Assembly: GCF_000409775.1 (NCBI RefSeq)
Contig: NZ_KE332395.1
Coordinates: 198,498-254,159, forward strand
Reading direction: 5' to 3'
From: Litchfieldella anticariensis FP35 = DSM 16096
GTDB lineage: Bacteria > Pseudomonadota > Gammaproteobacteria > Pseudomonadales > Halomonadaceae
Length of the DNA stretch: 55,662 bases
Numbering within the stretch: the first letter of the stretch is position 1; the number at the start of each line of letters is the position of its first letter. Shown piece by piece: positions 35,479 through 44,309 of this stretch. The position numbers and the translations under genes are program-made. Under the pieces are notes generated by a model that saw only the letters and a program-made list of their open reading frames with translations, did no database searches and was not told the origin of the DNA.

Positions 35479-35810
35479 TCATCGATCTCCTTATGATCGT
35501 GAGTTTTCAAACAAATCAAGCACATCCTTTTGCAAATCGATCGTCCATAATTCGCCTAAAAGTCACTCCGATCACAGCGGAACGACCTCGCCCCCAGGAA
35601 ATTTCTTATTGATATGAATGGATATCCATCTGGAGTAACCACCCAGACAGTCATCCCGTTCATTTATCTCTCGCGCAGGCAAATACAAAACCGAATATTC
35701 ATCGGCCTTGAAACCCCGAAGAAAAATTAAATTTTGGCCTGTCGCCAAATACAAGTGAGCTGTGTGAGTTACCGGCTTATAGCGGACTCCTTTTCCTTCG
35801 ATGAAAGACA
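35479..35810 (-). other. AT-rich leader with a possible gene remnant (79 codons)
   Basis: On the minus strand 35572-35811 is open for 79 codons from a GTG that abuts the MITE end, with the sequence YKPVTHTAHLYLATGQNLIF and GGYSRWISIHINKK. The composition is coding-like but low in GC, and no family is recognised. With the MITE removed the frame does not join the short ATG-frame on the other side. It is best read as a 5'-truncated remnant or long leader of the lyase gene. Confidence 0.4.
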
Positions 35811-35960
35811 CTAAGGAAACACTGCATAAATGTCTGCGCTACTCAATCGCTGCGTTGTGCGGTGCTCGGAATCCTTACATATACCCCATATGCTCCGGTT
35901 CCTGCGCTCCGGGCGCCTTGCGCTTGAGCATGCTCGCCGATTTATTCAGCGCTTCCCTAA
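35811..35960. mobile_element. MITE-like non-autonomous element
   Basis: The ends CTAAGGAAACACTGCATAAAT and the complement of ATTTATTCAGCGCTTCCCTAA are imperfect terminal inverted repeats of about 20 bp bounding 150 bp with no gene. Flanking ACA/ACAC on both sides could be a target duplication. The interior has the mosaic of short palindromes known from repeated intergenic elements in gammaproteobacteria. It separates the c-di-GMP riboswitch from the lyase gene. Confidence 0.6.
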
Positions 35961-36055
35961 ACACCGGAAAAAGGATCGCTGCCGCCGGAAAACGACATGG
36001 ACGAACTCGCGTCGATTCGCTGAAAGATCAGCGACCTCTGGCTTCCTTCAAGTTC

Positions 36056-36134
36056 GGCAGCCCCGCTATCCTGGCCCCGCATGCGGAGTGGTAGACCGGA
36101 GGCTTTGCGACCCCGTCTTTCGTACGGGTGTGCC
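36056..36134 (-). promoter_or_regulatory. c-di-GMP-I riboswitch (GEMM-I), upstream of the lyase
   Basis: On the minus strand the closing stem GGCA/TGCC frames the GEMM core: ACCCGTACGAAAGACGGG (stem with GAAA tetraloop), then GTCGCAAAGCCTCCGG and CTACC, then a second hairpin and its CAGGATAGCGGGG tetraloop-receptor side. These are the diagnostic elements of the c-di-GMP-I aptamer. Transcription runs toward the secreted lyase gene at 35478. A small hairpin CGCTGA/TCAGCG (36019-36034) follows, without T-tract, so the control mode is unclear. The MITE lies between aptamer and lyase, so present function needs testing. Confidence 0.88.
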
Positions 36135-36158
36135 TTCCAATGTGTTAGAGCGAGGCGC

Positions 36159-36187
36159 AAACTACGTCGCAAGCACATGAGTGTCAA
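36159..36187 (-). promoter_or_regulatory. Promoter of the riboswitch transcript
   Basis: On the minus strand a perfect -35 TTGACA (36182-36187) stands 17 bases from TAGTTT (36159-36164). Transcription would begin about 20 bases before the riboswitch closing stem, exactly as expected for a leader aptamer. Confidence 0.65.
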
Positions 36188-36215
36188 GCAATTCACTTCT
36201 CTGCGTTACTGCAGC

Positions 36216-36230
36216 GTTGACGGCGTCAAC
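36216..36230. promoter_or_regulatory. 15-bp palindrome GTTGACG-G-CGTCAAC
   Basis: The perfect palindrome with a single central base lies 30 bp upstream of the riboswitch promoter in the divergent region with gspL. It has the form of an operator for a dimeric regulator (LacI-like spacing), but no such regulator is seen nearby. Confidence 0.4.
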
Positions 36231-36454
36231 GACAGAATAATAAAAGCCAAATAAGCCCCATAAAATTGATCTTTTTCTGCCTTTCCCAAAGCGGATATAA
36301 AGCTTAAATACGCAACCTGAATCTTGATCACCTGCCATCACAGGGACTCGGCGACAAGTTTGAGGTTCTGCTTTTCGCCAGTCAGTGAACATGGCGCGCT
36401 TCGCACACCGCACAAGGAGTTGGAATCAAAGTTTTCTTAAAATCTGGACTTTAT

Positions 36455-37459
36455 ATGGTGTCGAATACGTTCACTTCCTCCTGCATGCAGAGCGTCTTTC
36501 CCTATCACTGGCAAACCCGTTTGATCGGACGTTCAGCGGAGTGTCGAGTTTGCTGGTCGGAGGAACAGCCATGGCTACTGACCCCGGAAGGCAAGCGGCC
36601 CTGGGACCGAAACGCCTGGGGCCGGGACAATGCCCTGGTATTGCTGTTGACGCCCGAACAGGTGGTGGTATGCGACGTCTTCTTCCCGGAAGCCGCCGGG
36701 AAGAACCTGAATACGCTGCTGCACCATGAGATATCGCGATTCACGCCATTCCAGGCCAGCGACGTGATTTTCGCCGTCGGTCGCCGCCAGGTTCGGGAGC
36801 AGCGCCTGGAATTGACACTGGCGGTAGTGCTGCGAAAGCGTCTGGAAGCGTTGCTGGATCGGCTGGCCGAACGAGGCGTGGCACCGGACCGGGTGGATGC
36901 ACTGGATGCCGATGGCCGTTCCCTGGATGTTGACCTGCTGCCCCCCGAGCGCCGGCAACGCCGTTATTCCTGGCCACGTCTGATCAATGCATCGCTGATG
37001 GCGAGTTGCCTGTTGCTGGCGGTGTTCGCGGCGTGGCTGTGGCTGCATGACCGCGAAAGCATGCTCGAGGAGATGACCGCCGAGGTGCAACGGCTACAGC
37101 GCGAGGCCCATGAAATCACCGAGCTGCGCCAGCGGTTGGCCGATAACGACAATGCCACAGGGTATCTTGCCGGCCTGAAACACCAAACGCCTTCCATGCT
37201 CGAGGCCCTGCAAGACCTGACCCAATGCCTGCCCAACGATACCTGGCTGGAACGGCTGGACATCAAGTCGCAGGGGGAAGTCATCATGACCGGCCAAAGC
37301 GGTTCCGTCGGCGGCTTGATCGGCCAACTCGGCGCATGCCCGGGTATCTCGGCTCCCCGCTTCCAGGGAGCCATTCAGCCGGATGACCGCAGCGGAAAGG
37401 ACCGTTTCTCCCTGCTGGCCGATATCCCCGTCGTTACCGAGCCGGCGCTGGAACCATGA
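36455..37459 (+). CDS. gspL: Type II secretion inner-membrane protein GspL (PilN-type)
   Basis: The 334-residue first gene of the T2SS operon has an actin-like cytosolic N-terminal part, then one transmembrane helix (SLMASCLLLAVFAAWLWL, about 174-191) and a periplasmic coiled coil plus ferredoxin-like PilN-type domain (MLEALQDLTQCLPNDTWLERL). GspL bridges GspE and GspM. The Xps type has this shorter PilN-like form. The start has no clear ribosome-binding site; M11 is an alternative. The stop overlaps gspM. Confidence 0.85.
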   Translation: MVSNTFTSSCMQSVFPYHWQTRLIGRSAECRVCWSEEQPWLLTPEGKRPWDRNAWGRDNALVLLLTPEQVVVCDVFFPEAAGKNLNTLLHHEISRFTPFQASDVIFAVGRRQVREQRLELTLAVVLRKRLEALLDRLAERGVAPDRVDALDADGRSLDVDLLPPERRQRRYSWPRLINASLMASCLLLAVFAAWLWLHDRESMLEEMTAEVQRLQREAHEITELRQRLADNDNATGYLAGLKHQTPSMLEALQDLTQCLPNDTWLERLDIKSQGEVIMTGQSGSVGGLIGQLGACPGISAPRFQGAIQPDDRSGKDRFSLLADIPVVTEPALEP

Positions 37460-38079
37460 TGCGCCCCCTGAGCCGGCGGGAAAGCCAGATAGTCGCCCTG
37501 GCGCTGATGTTGCTGCTGCTCGGCGCCGCGACCGCCGGCATTTACCACCTTCTTGTCGTGCCCATACAGGAGTCGGAGGCACAAATGGATGAACTGCGCC
37601 AGCGCCAGCAACGCTATCGGCAGGTCATCGGTCAGAAGGAGCGGCTACAGGCGCGGTTGGATGCGGCAGTGCTCGATGTCGGCCAGAGCGACAGCCTGCT
37701 GGAGGGGGACGATCCTGGGACCGCGCAGGCGGAGCTGATGTCACGCCTGTCCGCAAGCGTTGTCGGCACCGCCGAACTGGGACCGGGATGCTCGTTGCTG
37801 GAAACCCTGCCCGTCAGCCGGCCGCAGGCGGAGTCGCCCTATACGCGGGTGACGGTGAACGTCACGCTGGAGTGCGCCATGGAGCCGCTGACGGCGGTGC
37901 TCCATGACCTGGAAAACGGCCGCCCCTTCGTGTTCATCGATCAGCTCACTCTCCAGCGTCGCTCGGGTGTCCCCCACGAAGGAGGTGCGGGGCGATTGAG
38001 CGTGCGGATGACCGCCAGTGGCTACCTGCGCAAATCGATCCCGGAGCAACCCCCTGGCACGGTCGGGGGTGGGCAATGA
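37456..38079 (+). CDS. gspM: Type II secretion protein GspM
   Basis: The 207-residue bitopic protein has a short cytosolic N-terminus, one helix (IVALALMLLLLGAATAGIY), a coiled coil (DELRQRQQRYRQVIGQ) and a PilO/GspM-like ferredoxin fold in the periplasm. It partners GspL in the inner-membrane platform. It overlaps gspL by four bases at its start (ATGA) and overlaps gspN in the same way at its end. Confidence 0.85.
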   Translation: MMRPLSRRESQIVALALMLLLLGAATAGIYHLLVVPIQESEAQMDELRQRQQRYRQVIGQKERLQARLDAAVLDVGQSDSLLEGDDPGTAQAELMSRLSASVVGTAELGPGCSLLETLPVSRPQAESPYTRVTVNVTLECAMEPLTAVLHDLENGRPFVFIDQLTLQRRSGVPHEGGAGRLSVRMTASGYLRKSIPEQPPGTVGGGQ

Positions 38080-38615
38080 ACCGGGCATTGCTGCGCAAAC
38101 TGAATCTCCCGCTGCTGGCGGTGACCCTGTTGCTACTGACACTGTGCGTCGGACTCTGGCAGGGCTGGGGAGCGCAAGTGGAATGGCTGCCGGCGGATTC
38201 GGGGACAACCATGACGGAATCCGCCACTACGCCCGCTTCCGCCGAACGAGAGGCCCCGCCGCTGACGGCCTATCAAGACATCTGGCAGCAGTCGCTGCTC
38301 AGCCCTTCCCGCTCTGGGGATGTGGCGGAGCCGCAAGCCGCTCCAGCGATATCGACGCCTCAGCCTCCAAGAATGGAAGCGCTGACCCTGACCGGCACCC
38401 TCGCCAACCAACAGATGCAATTGGCCTTTTTCAGGGATGAGAGCGGCAACGCCATCACCCTTCGGGCCGGCCTGGAACTGCCGTCCGGATGGTTACTGAC
38501 GCAAGTACGACGAGACGAAGCGATTTTCACCTTCAACGGCACGACCCAGGTGTTGCGACGCGAGTTGCCGCGAATCCCCGGGCTGGCCGTACAGACTGAC
38601 GAGTCCGACCGATGA
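38076..38615 (+). CDS. gspN: Type II secretion protein GspN (XpsN-like, GspC equivalent)
   Basis: The 179-residue protein has one N-terminal helix (LPLLAVTLLLLTLCVGL), a Pro/Ala-rich linker, and an HR-type domain (MEALTLTGTLANQQMQLAFF, LRAGLELPSGWLLTQV) like the homology region of GspC. No separate gspC is in the operon, so this is the likely link between the inner-membrane platform and the secretin, as XpsN is in Xanthomonas. Stop overlaps gspD. Confidence 0.8.
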   Translation: MNRALLRKLNLPLLAVTLLLLTLCVGLWQGWGAQVEWLPADSGTTMTESATTPASAEREAPPLTAYQDIWQQSLLSPSRSGDVAEPQAAPAISTPQPPRMEALTLTGTLANQQMQLAFFRDESGNAITLRAGLELPSGWLLTQVRRDEAIFTFNGTTQVLRRELPRIPGLAVQTDESDR

Positions 38616-40882
38616 CGTTTGGCAAGATCATCCCGCGTTCCCTTATATCTCCCATCGTTTCCCGTGCTGGTACGGGTCGTTCGGTCTGGACGGCATTGAT
38701 CGGCATATTGCTGTTGCAGGGCTGTGCCCCGCTCGACACGCGACCGGGCGTGGATCAGGCCCTGCTCCGGGAAGGGCTGGCCGGAACCGGGGCACAGCGG
38801 CTGGCCGTGGCAACGGCTTCCGGAACGGAGATGCCCGCCCGGGAGGAAGACCGATCCGCGCCGAACGGCCGCGGGGAATGGGTGGAAGGCAGCGGGGAAT
38901 TCATCCAGGTGCCGCCCATCGGTACGCAAAGCGGACCGGCGGCTGGCGGCGGCTACTCCTTCAACTTCGAGAACCTGCCGATCCAGGCGGTCATCAACTC
39001 GGTGCTGGGCGACATGCTGCACGATAACTACAGCATCGCCCAAGGCGTGGATGGACAGGTCACCTTTTCCACCTCCCGCCCGGTCGATGAGGCACAGGCC
39101 GTCTCCATCCTCGAAAGCCTGCTGGCCTGGACCGGCAATGCCATGATCCGCGATGGCGAGCGCTACGTCATTCTGCCGGCCGACCGGGCGGTACCGGGCA
39201 ACGTCGTTCCCTCCCTGCCGATGGAAGCACCGGAGATCGGCCTGTCGGCACGCCTGTTCGTGCTGCACTACATCTCGGCTCACGAAATGCACAAGCTGCT
39301 CGAGCCCTTTGCGCGGGAAAATGCCTTCCTGCTGGTGGATTCGAACCGCAACCTGCTGGCCATGTCAGGAACGGCGGCCGAACTGGACAACTATCAGCGC
39401 ACCATTGACACCTTCGACGTCAATTGGCTGAAAGGCATGTCGATCGGCGTCTTCGATCTGCAGCGGTCGAATATCGAGGAACTGATGCCGGAACTCGATC
39501 GCCTGTTCGGCCCCCAGGGCGACACGCCGTTGGCCGGCATGCTGCGCTTCATCCCGATTCAGCGCACCAATGCGGTGGTAGTGATCTCGCCCCAGGCGGA
39601 GTATCTGCGCGAGGTGCGGAAATGGATCGAACTGATCGACCGTGGCGGCGGCAACGAGCCACGGATGTACGTTTACGATGTGCGCAACATGAAGGCGACC
39701 GACCTGGCGGTCTACCTGCGTCAGATCTACGACGACGCCCCGATCACCGAGTCGCCGACGGCCAGCGTCGCGCCGGGGTTGCGTACCACGACGCTGACCG
39801 GCAACGGTCTGGGTTCCATCGGTAGCCTCGGCGGCAGTGAATCGGCGATGGGAGAAACGAGCGGAGAATCCGATATGGATGCCAACCGGGTTTCAGGCAC
39901 CGGTGAGACCGGCGGGGCTTACGATACCGCCTCGTCTCCTGCTTACTCGGGCGACGAGGCCGATAGCGGTGTGCGTATCAGTGCGCAAAAGAGCAGCAAT
40001 CAGTTGCTGATCCGCTGCCGCCCCAGCGAATGGGAGGAGATCCGCTCAGCCATCCAACGGCTGGACAACCCACCGCTGCAGGTGCAGATCGAGACCCGCA
40101 TCCTGGAAGTCAGCCTGGTGGACGAACTGAGCTACGGCGTGCAGTGGTTCCTGGGGCGACTGGCGGGCAACAGCACCACCAGCGGTATTGCCGACCGCTC
40201 CGGCCACCAGGGCGCGCTGGGGCAAGGCGGCGCCGGCTTCGGAGGCACGGAATCGCTGTTCTATTCCTTCCTCGGCCATGACCTGCAGGTGGCCCTGCGT
40301 GCGCTGGAAAGCAAGGGCAACACCCAGGTGCTGTCGGAGCCCTCGCTGGTGGTGATGAACAATCAGCGCGCCCAGATCCAGGTCGGGGACAACATTCCCA
40401 TCACCCAGACCTCCATCAACCCCAGCAGCACCGATCTCAATGTCGTCAGCAACGTGCAGTACGTGCAGACCGGTGTGATCCTGGACGTGACGCCACGCAT
40501 CAACCCGGGCGGGCTGGTGTATATGGATATCGAGCAGCAGGTGAGCAATGCCAGTGCGACGGTGGATGCCGCCGGCAACCCAACCATTTCGACTCGGGCC
40601 ATCGCCACCCAGGTAGCAGTGCAGTCGGGCCAGACGATCCTGCTCGGCGGGTTGATCCAGCACAACAACTCGCTTCAGGACGACCACCTGCCGGGGATAA
40701 GCAAAGTGCCCGGAATACGCTGGCTGTTCGGCAGCCGCGAGCGCCGCGATAACCGCTCCGAACTAATCGTGCTGATCACACCGCGAGTGGTTACCAACGA
40801 CCGCGAGGCGCAGCAGGTGACCGACGAGTATCGCCGACGCTTCCGGCTGTTGCAGCCGATAGAGGCCCCGTCGGAGGCATGA
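38612..40882 (+). CDS. gspD: Type II secretion secretin GspD (lipoprotein)
   Basis: The 756-residue outer-membrane channel has a lipobox at LLLQGCAP. N0/N1-N3 ring domains follow (FNFENLPIQAVINSVLG, LFVLHYISAHEMHKLLEPF, FIPIQRTNAVVVISPQAEYL), with a Ser/Gly-rich insert in N3 (about 385-445), then the secretin C domain (VQIETRILEVSLVDELSYGV, LSEPSLVVMNNQRAQIQVGD, VTPRINPGGLVYMDIEQQVS, QSGQTILLGGLI). As a lipoprotein it is Xps/Hxc-like and may self-pilot to the outer membrane without a pilotin. The stop overlaps gspE. Confidence 0.95.
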   Translation: MTFGKIIPRSLISPIVSRAGTGRSVWTALIGILLLQGCAPLDTRPGVDQALLREGLAGTGAQRLAVATASGTEMPAREEDRSAPNGRGEWVEGSGEFIQVPPIGTQSGPAAGGGYSFNFENLPIQAVINSVLGDMLHDNYSIAQGVDGQVTFSTSRPVDEAQAVSILESLLAWTGNAMIRDGERYVILPADRAVPGNVVPSLPMEAPEIGLSARLFVLHYISAHEMHKLLEPFARENAFLLVDSNRNLLAMSGTAAELDNYQRTIDTFDVNWLKGMSIGVFDLQRSNIEELMPELDRLFGPQGDTPLAGMLRFIPIQRTNAVVVISPQAEYLREVRKWIELIDRGGGNEPRMYVYDVRNMKATDLAVYLRQIYDDAPITESPTASVAPGLRTTTLTGNGLGSIGSLGGSESAMGETSGESDMDANRVSGTGETGGAYDTASSPAYSGDEADSGVRISAQKSSNQLLIRCRPSEWEEIRSAIQRLDNPPLQVQIETRILEVSLVDELSYGVQWFLGRLAGNSTTSGIADRSGHQGALGQGGAGFGGTESLFYSFLGHDLQVALRALESKGNTQVLSEPSLVVMNNQRAQIQVGDNIPITQTSINPSSTDLNVVSNVQYVQTGVILDVTPRINPGGLVYMDIEQQVSNASATVDAAGNPTISTRAIATQVAVQSGQTILLGGLIQHNNSLQDDHLPGISKVPGIRWLFGSRERRDNRSELIVLITPRVVTNDREAQQVTDEYRRRFRLLQPIEAPSEA

Positions 40883-42591
40883 GCGGAATGCACGGAGTGG
40901 ACAGTCCGCGCCTGACGGAATCGGATCTGCTCAAGCCGTCCGATCTGGAGCGTGCCCGGCGCCTCTACAATCCGGTGACGGACGGGCGCTTTTCCGCCTT
41001 CCTGATCCGCCTGGGGCTGGTGTCGGAGCGCGATCTGGCAGGCTTTTTCGCCGAAACGCTGGCGCTTCCGCTGCTACGGGCGGACGCCGAGGAGCTGACG
41101 GCTCCGGATACCGACACGCTGCCCGAACTCTCGGTGCGCTTCCTGAAACAACACCGCCTGTTCCCCTATGCGATGGATGACCAAGAGATCCACGTGCTGA
41201 TGGCCGACCCCGAAGACAAACAGGCCATCCACGCCCTGGCCTACGCCAGCGAGCGCGGGGTACGAGTCAGCGTCGGCCTGGCCAGTGAGATCGACGACCT
41301 GCTCGAACGCCACTACGGCCAGGGGCGTTCGGCCATCGGCACGCTGGTGGAAAGCATCGTCGACCCATCCGAGGGGGCGGAGGACGTGGAGCATCTGAAG
41401 GATCTCGCCTCCGAAGCGCCGGTGATCCGGCTGGTCAACCTGCTGATTGGTCGGGCGGTGGAGAAGCGAGCCTCGGATATCCACATCGAGCCGTTTGAAA
41501 ACCGCCTGACGATACGTTATCGCATCGACGGCGTCTTGCAGGAAGCCGAAGCACCGCCGGTCAGCTCCACCGCCGCGGTCATTTCCCGGATCAAGATCAT
41601 GGCCCGCCTGAACATCGCCGAGCGGCGGTTGCCTCAGGACGGCCGCATCATGATGCGGGTACAGGGGCAGGAGCTGGATCTGCGTGTCTCGACGGTACCG
41701 ACCAGCTTCGGCGAGTCGGTCGTCATGCGTCTGCTGAACCGCGAAACAGTACGCTTCGACTTCGCCAGCCTGGGCATGGCGGATGGCATGGCGTCCCGCT
41801 TCCGCGACCTGCTGGCGCAGCCCCACGGCATCCTGCTGGTCACCGGCCCCACCGGCTCGGGCAAGACCACCACCCTGTATACCGCGCTGTCGTCGCTGAA
41901 TACCGCCGAACGCAAGATCATCACCGTCGAAGACCCGGTGGAATACCAGCTCGAAGGCATCAACCAGATCCAGGTCAGGCCGGATATCGGCCTGGATTTC
42001 GCCCAGGCATTGCGCTCCATCGTGCGCCAGGACCCGGATGTGATCATGGTCGGGGAAATGCGCGACCTGGAAACCAGTCGCATCGCCATCCAGTCCGCCC
42101 TGACCGGTCACCTGGTGCTGTCCACCCTGCACACCAATTCGGCGGCGGCCAGTCTCACCCGTTTGCTGGACATGGGGGTTGAGGACTACCTGCTGGTCTC
42201 CAGCATCAACGGCATTCTCGCCCAGCGGCTGGTACGCCGACTAGACCCCGCCTTGTGCGAAGCCTACGAGCCCCTGCCGGAAGTGGTCGAACGCTATGGC
42301 CTGGAACGCTACACGGCCGAGCGTCCCATTCGACTCTATCGACCCCGTGACGGGCTGGCGCCGGGCGAGGGTTACGCGGGGCGCTGCGCAATCAGCGAAC
42401 TGCTGGTCATGAACGACGAACTGCGACGGGACATCATGCAGCATGCCGACGCCACCGAGCTGGAGCGGGTAGCGCGCCGCCAAGGCATGCAAACGCTGCA
42501 TGAAGATGGTCTGCGGCTGGCGCTGCAGGGGGTGACCACGCTGGACGAAGTGATCCGCATCACCCACGACACTGGCCAAGAGCCGCAATAG
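40879..42591 (+). CDS. gspE: Type II secretion ATPase GspE
   Basis: The 570-residue protein has N1E/N2E domains, then the ATPase: Walker A GPTGSGKTTTLY, Asp box ITVEDPVEYQLEGINQIQV, Walker B-like RQDPDVIMVGEMRD, and His box GHLVLSTLHTN. It powers pseudopilus growth at the inner membrane. The zinc tetracysteine loop usual in GspE is degenerate: only LCEAYEP and YAGRCAI keep single Cys where two CxxC pairs stand in typical members, so it probably binds no zinc. Confidence 0.95.
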   Translation: MSGMHGVDSPRLTESDLLKPSDLERARRLYNPVTDGRFSAFLIRLGLVSERDLAGFFAETLALPLLRADAEELTAPDTDTLPELSVRFLKQHRLFPYAMDDQEIHVLMADPEDKQAIHALAYASERGVRVSVGLASEIDDLLERHYGQGRSAIGTLVESIVDPSEGAEDVEHLKDLASEAPVIRLVNLLIGRAVEKRASDIHIEPFENRLTIRYRIDGVLQEAEAPPVSSTAAVISRIKIMARLNIAERRLPQDGRIMMRVQGQELDLRVSTVPTSFGESVVMRLLNRETVRFDFASLGMADGMASRFRDLLAQPHGILLVTGPTGSGKTTTLYTALSSLNTAERKIITVEDPVEYQLEGINQIQVRPDIGLDFAQALRSIVRQDPDVIMVGEMRDLETSRIAIQSALTGHLVLSTLHTNSAAASLTRLLDMGVEDYLLVSSINGILAQRLVRRLDPALCEAYEPLPEVVERYGLERYTAERPIRLYRPRDGLAPGEGYAGRCAISELLVMNDELRRDIMQHADATELERVARRQGMQTLHEDGLRLALQGVTTLDEVIRITHDTGQEPQ

Positions 42592-42599
42592 GAGTCGAA

Positions 42600-43805
42600 A
42601 TGCCGCTTTTTGCCTATCGCGCCATGAGCCTCTCGGGGGAACGAAAACAAGGCACGCTGGAAGCGAACTCCGCGCAAGAGGTGGTCGCTTACTTGCAAGA
42701 ACGTGACCTGATGGTGGTGGACGTCAGCGACGGTACGGGGGCAGGTGGCTGGCGTCGTTGGTTGCAGCGCCCGGCGATGACAGGGGCCGAACGGATACTG
42801 TGGACGCAGCAACTGCAGACGCTGCTGACGGCGGGACAGCCGCTGGACAGGGCCTTGGGCCTGCTGGCGGAGCAGGCACGGCACGAACCGGCGAAGCGGC
42901 TAATCGAACGCCTGCGCGAGCGGGTCAAGGGCGGGACGGCACTATCCACCGCCCTGGCGGAAGAGCATGGCACTTTCCCTCCCTTCTATATCGGCCTGGT
43001 ACGTGCTGGAGAGATGAGCGGCAGGCTGGAAGGCAGCCTGACCCAGTTGCACGCCTATATGGAACGCGCCCAGAGTCTGCGCAGCGAAGTGAGCAATGCA
43101 CTGATCTACCCTGCCTTTCTATTGGTGGGGGTACTGGGCTCGCTGGCACTGTTGCTGAGTTACGTCGTTCCCCAGTTCGTGCCGATATTCGCCGATCTGG
43201 GGGTGCCGATACCGCTGATCACCCAGGCGATACTGCTGCTTGGTGAGCTCCTTCGGGACTACGGCCTCCTGCTGCTGGCACTGCCGGTTTGCACGCTCTG
43301 GCTGATGGAGAGACGGCTCCGCCAGCCGGAGGTACGACTGCGTTGGCAGCGACGCTGGCTCACCAGCCGTCCGCTCGGCCCCTTCTTGCAGCGCCTGCAT
43401 GCCGCGCGGCTGGCCCGCACCCTGGGCACCTTGCTGCAAAACGGCGTGGCGCTGGATCAGGCCCTGGTGCTGACGCGGGAGGTCTCGCGCAATGCGGCGA
43501 TATGCGAGGCGCTGAGCATGGCGGCCGGACGGGTCAAGGATGGCGCCCTGCTGTCGGCGGCGCTGGCGGAAAGCCGGCTGTTACCCATCCTGGCCATCCA
43601 GATGATCCAGGTCGGCGAAGAAGCCGGCCGACTCGACGAGATGCTGCTGAAGGCGGCGGCACTGTTCGACATCGAGATCAAGCGCGGCCTCGAGCGCTTC
43701 ATGGCCGCGCTGACCCCGTGCCTGACCCTGATCATGACACTGCTGGTGGCGGTGATCATGCTGTCGATCCTGCTGCCACTGACCAGCCTGACCAGTGGTA
43801 TCTGA
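42600..43805 (+). CDS. gspF: Type II secretion platform protein GspF
   Basis: The 401-residue protein carries two GspF domains and three long helices (YPAFLLVGVLGSLALLLSYV; LLREYG-type LLLLALPVCTLWLM; LTLIMTLLVAVIMLSILLPL). Motifs WTQQLQTLLTAGQPLDRAL and ARLARTLGTLLQNGVALDQA begin each domain, with GEMSGRLEGSL and QVGEEAGRLDEML as typical ends. Eight bases separate it from gspE. Confidence 0.95.
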   Translation: MPLFAYRAMSLSGERKQGTLEANSAQEVVAYLQERDLMVVDVSDGTGAGGWRRWLQRPAMTGAERILWTQQLQTLLTAGQPLDRALGLLAEQARHEPAKRLIERLRERVKGGTALSTALAEEHGTFPPFYIGLVRAGEMSGRLEGSLTQLHAYMERAQSLRSEVSNALIYPAFLLVGVLGSLALLLSYVVPQFVPIFADLGVPIPLITQAILLLGELLRDYGLLLLALPVCTLWLMERRLRQPEVRLRWQRRWLTSRPLGPFLQRLHAARLARTLGTLLQNGVALDQALVLTREVSRNAAICEALSMAAGRVKDGALLSAALAESRLLPILAIQMIQVGEEAGRLDEMLLKAAALFDIEIKRGLERFMAALTPCLTLIMTLLVAVIMLSILLPLTSLTSGI

Positions 43806-43850
43806 TCGAGTACATCGACTCAACCCTCAACATCGACAAAAGGAACCGCA

Positions 43851-44303
43851 ATGCAACGTACACGGACCGGCAACACCATGCGACGCCGACACACCGGGAA
43901 CGGTCGGGGCCAGCGCGGCTTTACCCTGCTGGAAATGCTGGCGGTGATCGTGCTGCTGGGCATCGTCGCCACCATCGTCGTGCGCCAGGTCGGCGGCAAC
44001 GTCGACAAGGGCAAATACAGCGCCGGCAAGGCCCAGTTGGCGAGCCTGGGCATGAAGGTGGAGAGCTACGCGCTGGATAACGGCACCCCGCCGCAGCGAC
44101 TCGACGACCTGGTCGAACAACCGGCCGGCGTCAACACCTGGCTCGGCCCCTACGCCAAGCGCTCCGATCTAAAGGACCCGTTCGGCCATGCCTTCGGCTA
44201 TCGCGCACCGGGAGAGCACGGCCCCTTCGATCTCATCTTCCTGGGTCAGGATGGCCAACCGGGCGGAGACGGATACAGCGCCGATATCGGCAACTGGGAA
44301 TAG
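43851..44303 (+). CDS. gspG: Major pseudopilin GspG
   Basis: The 150-residue prepilin has a leader ending RG (Gly23) followed by FTLLEMLAVIVLLGIVATIV, with Glu+5 at residue 28. The C-terminal part shows the GspG calcium-site region (RSDLKDPFGHAFGYRAPGEHG, DIGNWE). It polymerises into the secretion pseudopilus. The long leader of 23 residues is unusual; a second Met at 10 could be the real start. It lies 45 bp after gspF, behind AAGGAA. Confidence 0.93.
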   Translation: MQRTRTGNTMRRRHTGNGRGQRGFTLLEMLAVIVLLGIVATIVVRQVGGNVDKGKYSAGKAQLASLGMKVESYALDNGTPPQRLDDLVEQPAGVNTWLGPYAKRSDLKDPFGHAFGYRAPGEHGPFDLIFLGQDGQPGGDGYSADIGNWE

Positions 44304-44309
44304 CCAGCG

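Noticed and set aside
35957-36196. 79-codon minus-strand frame over the riboswitch
   Set aside because: The DNA is explained by the c-di-GMP aptamer and its leader; the peptide is not protein-like.
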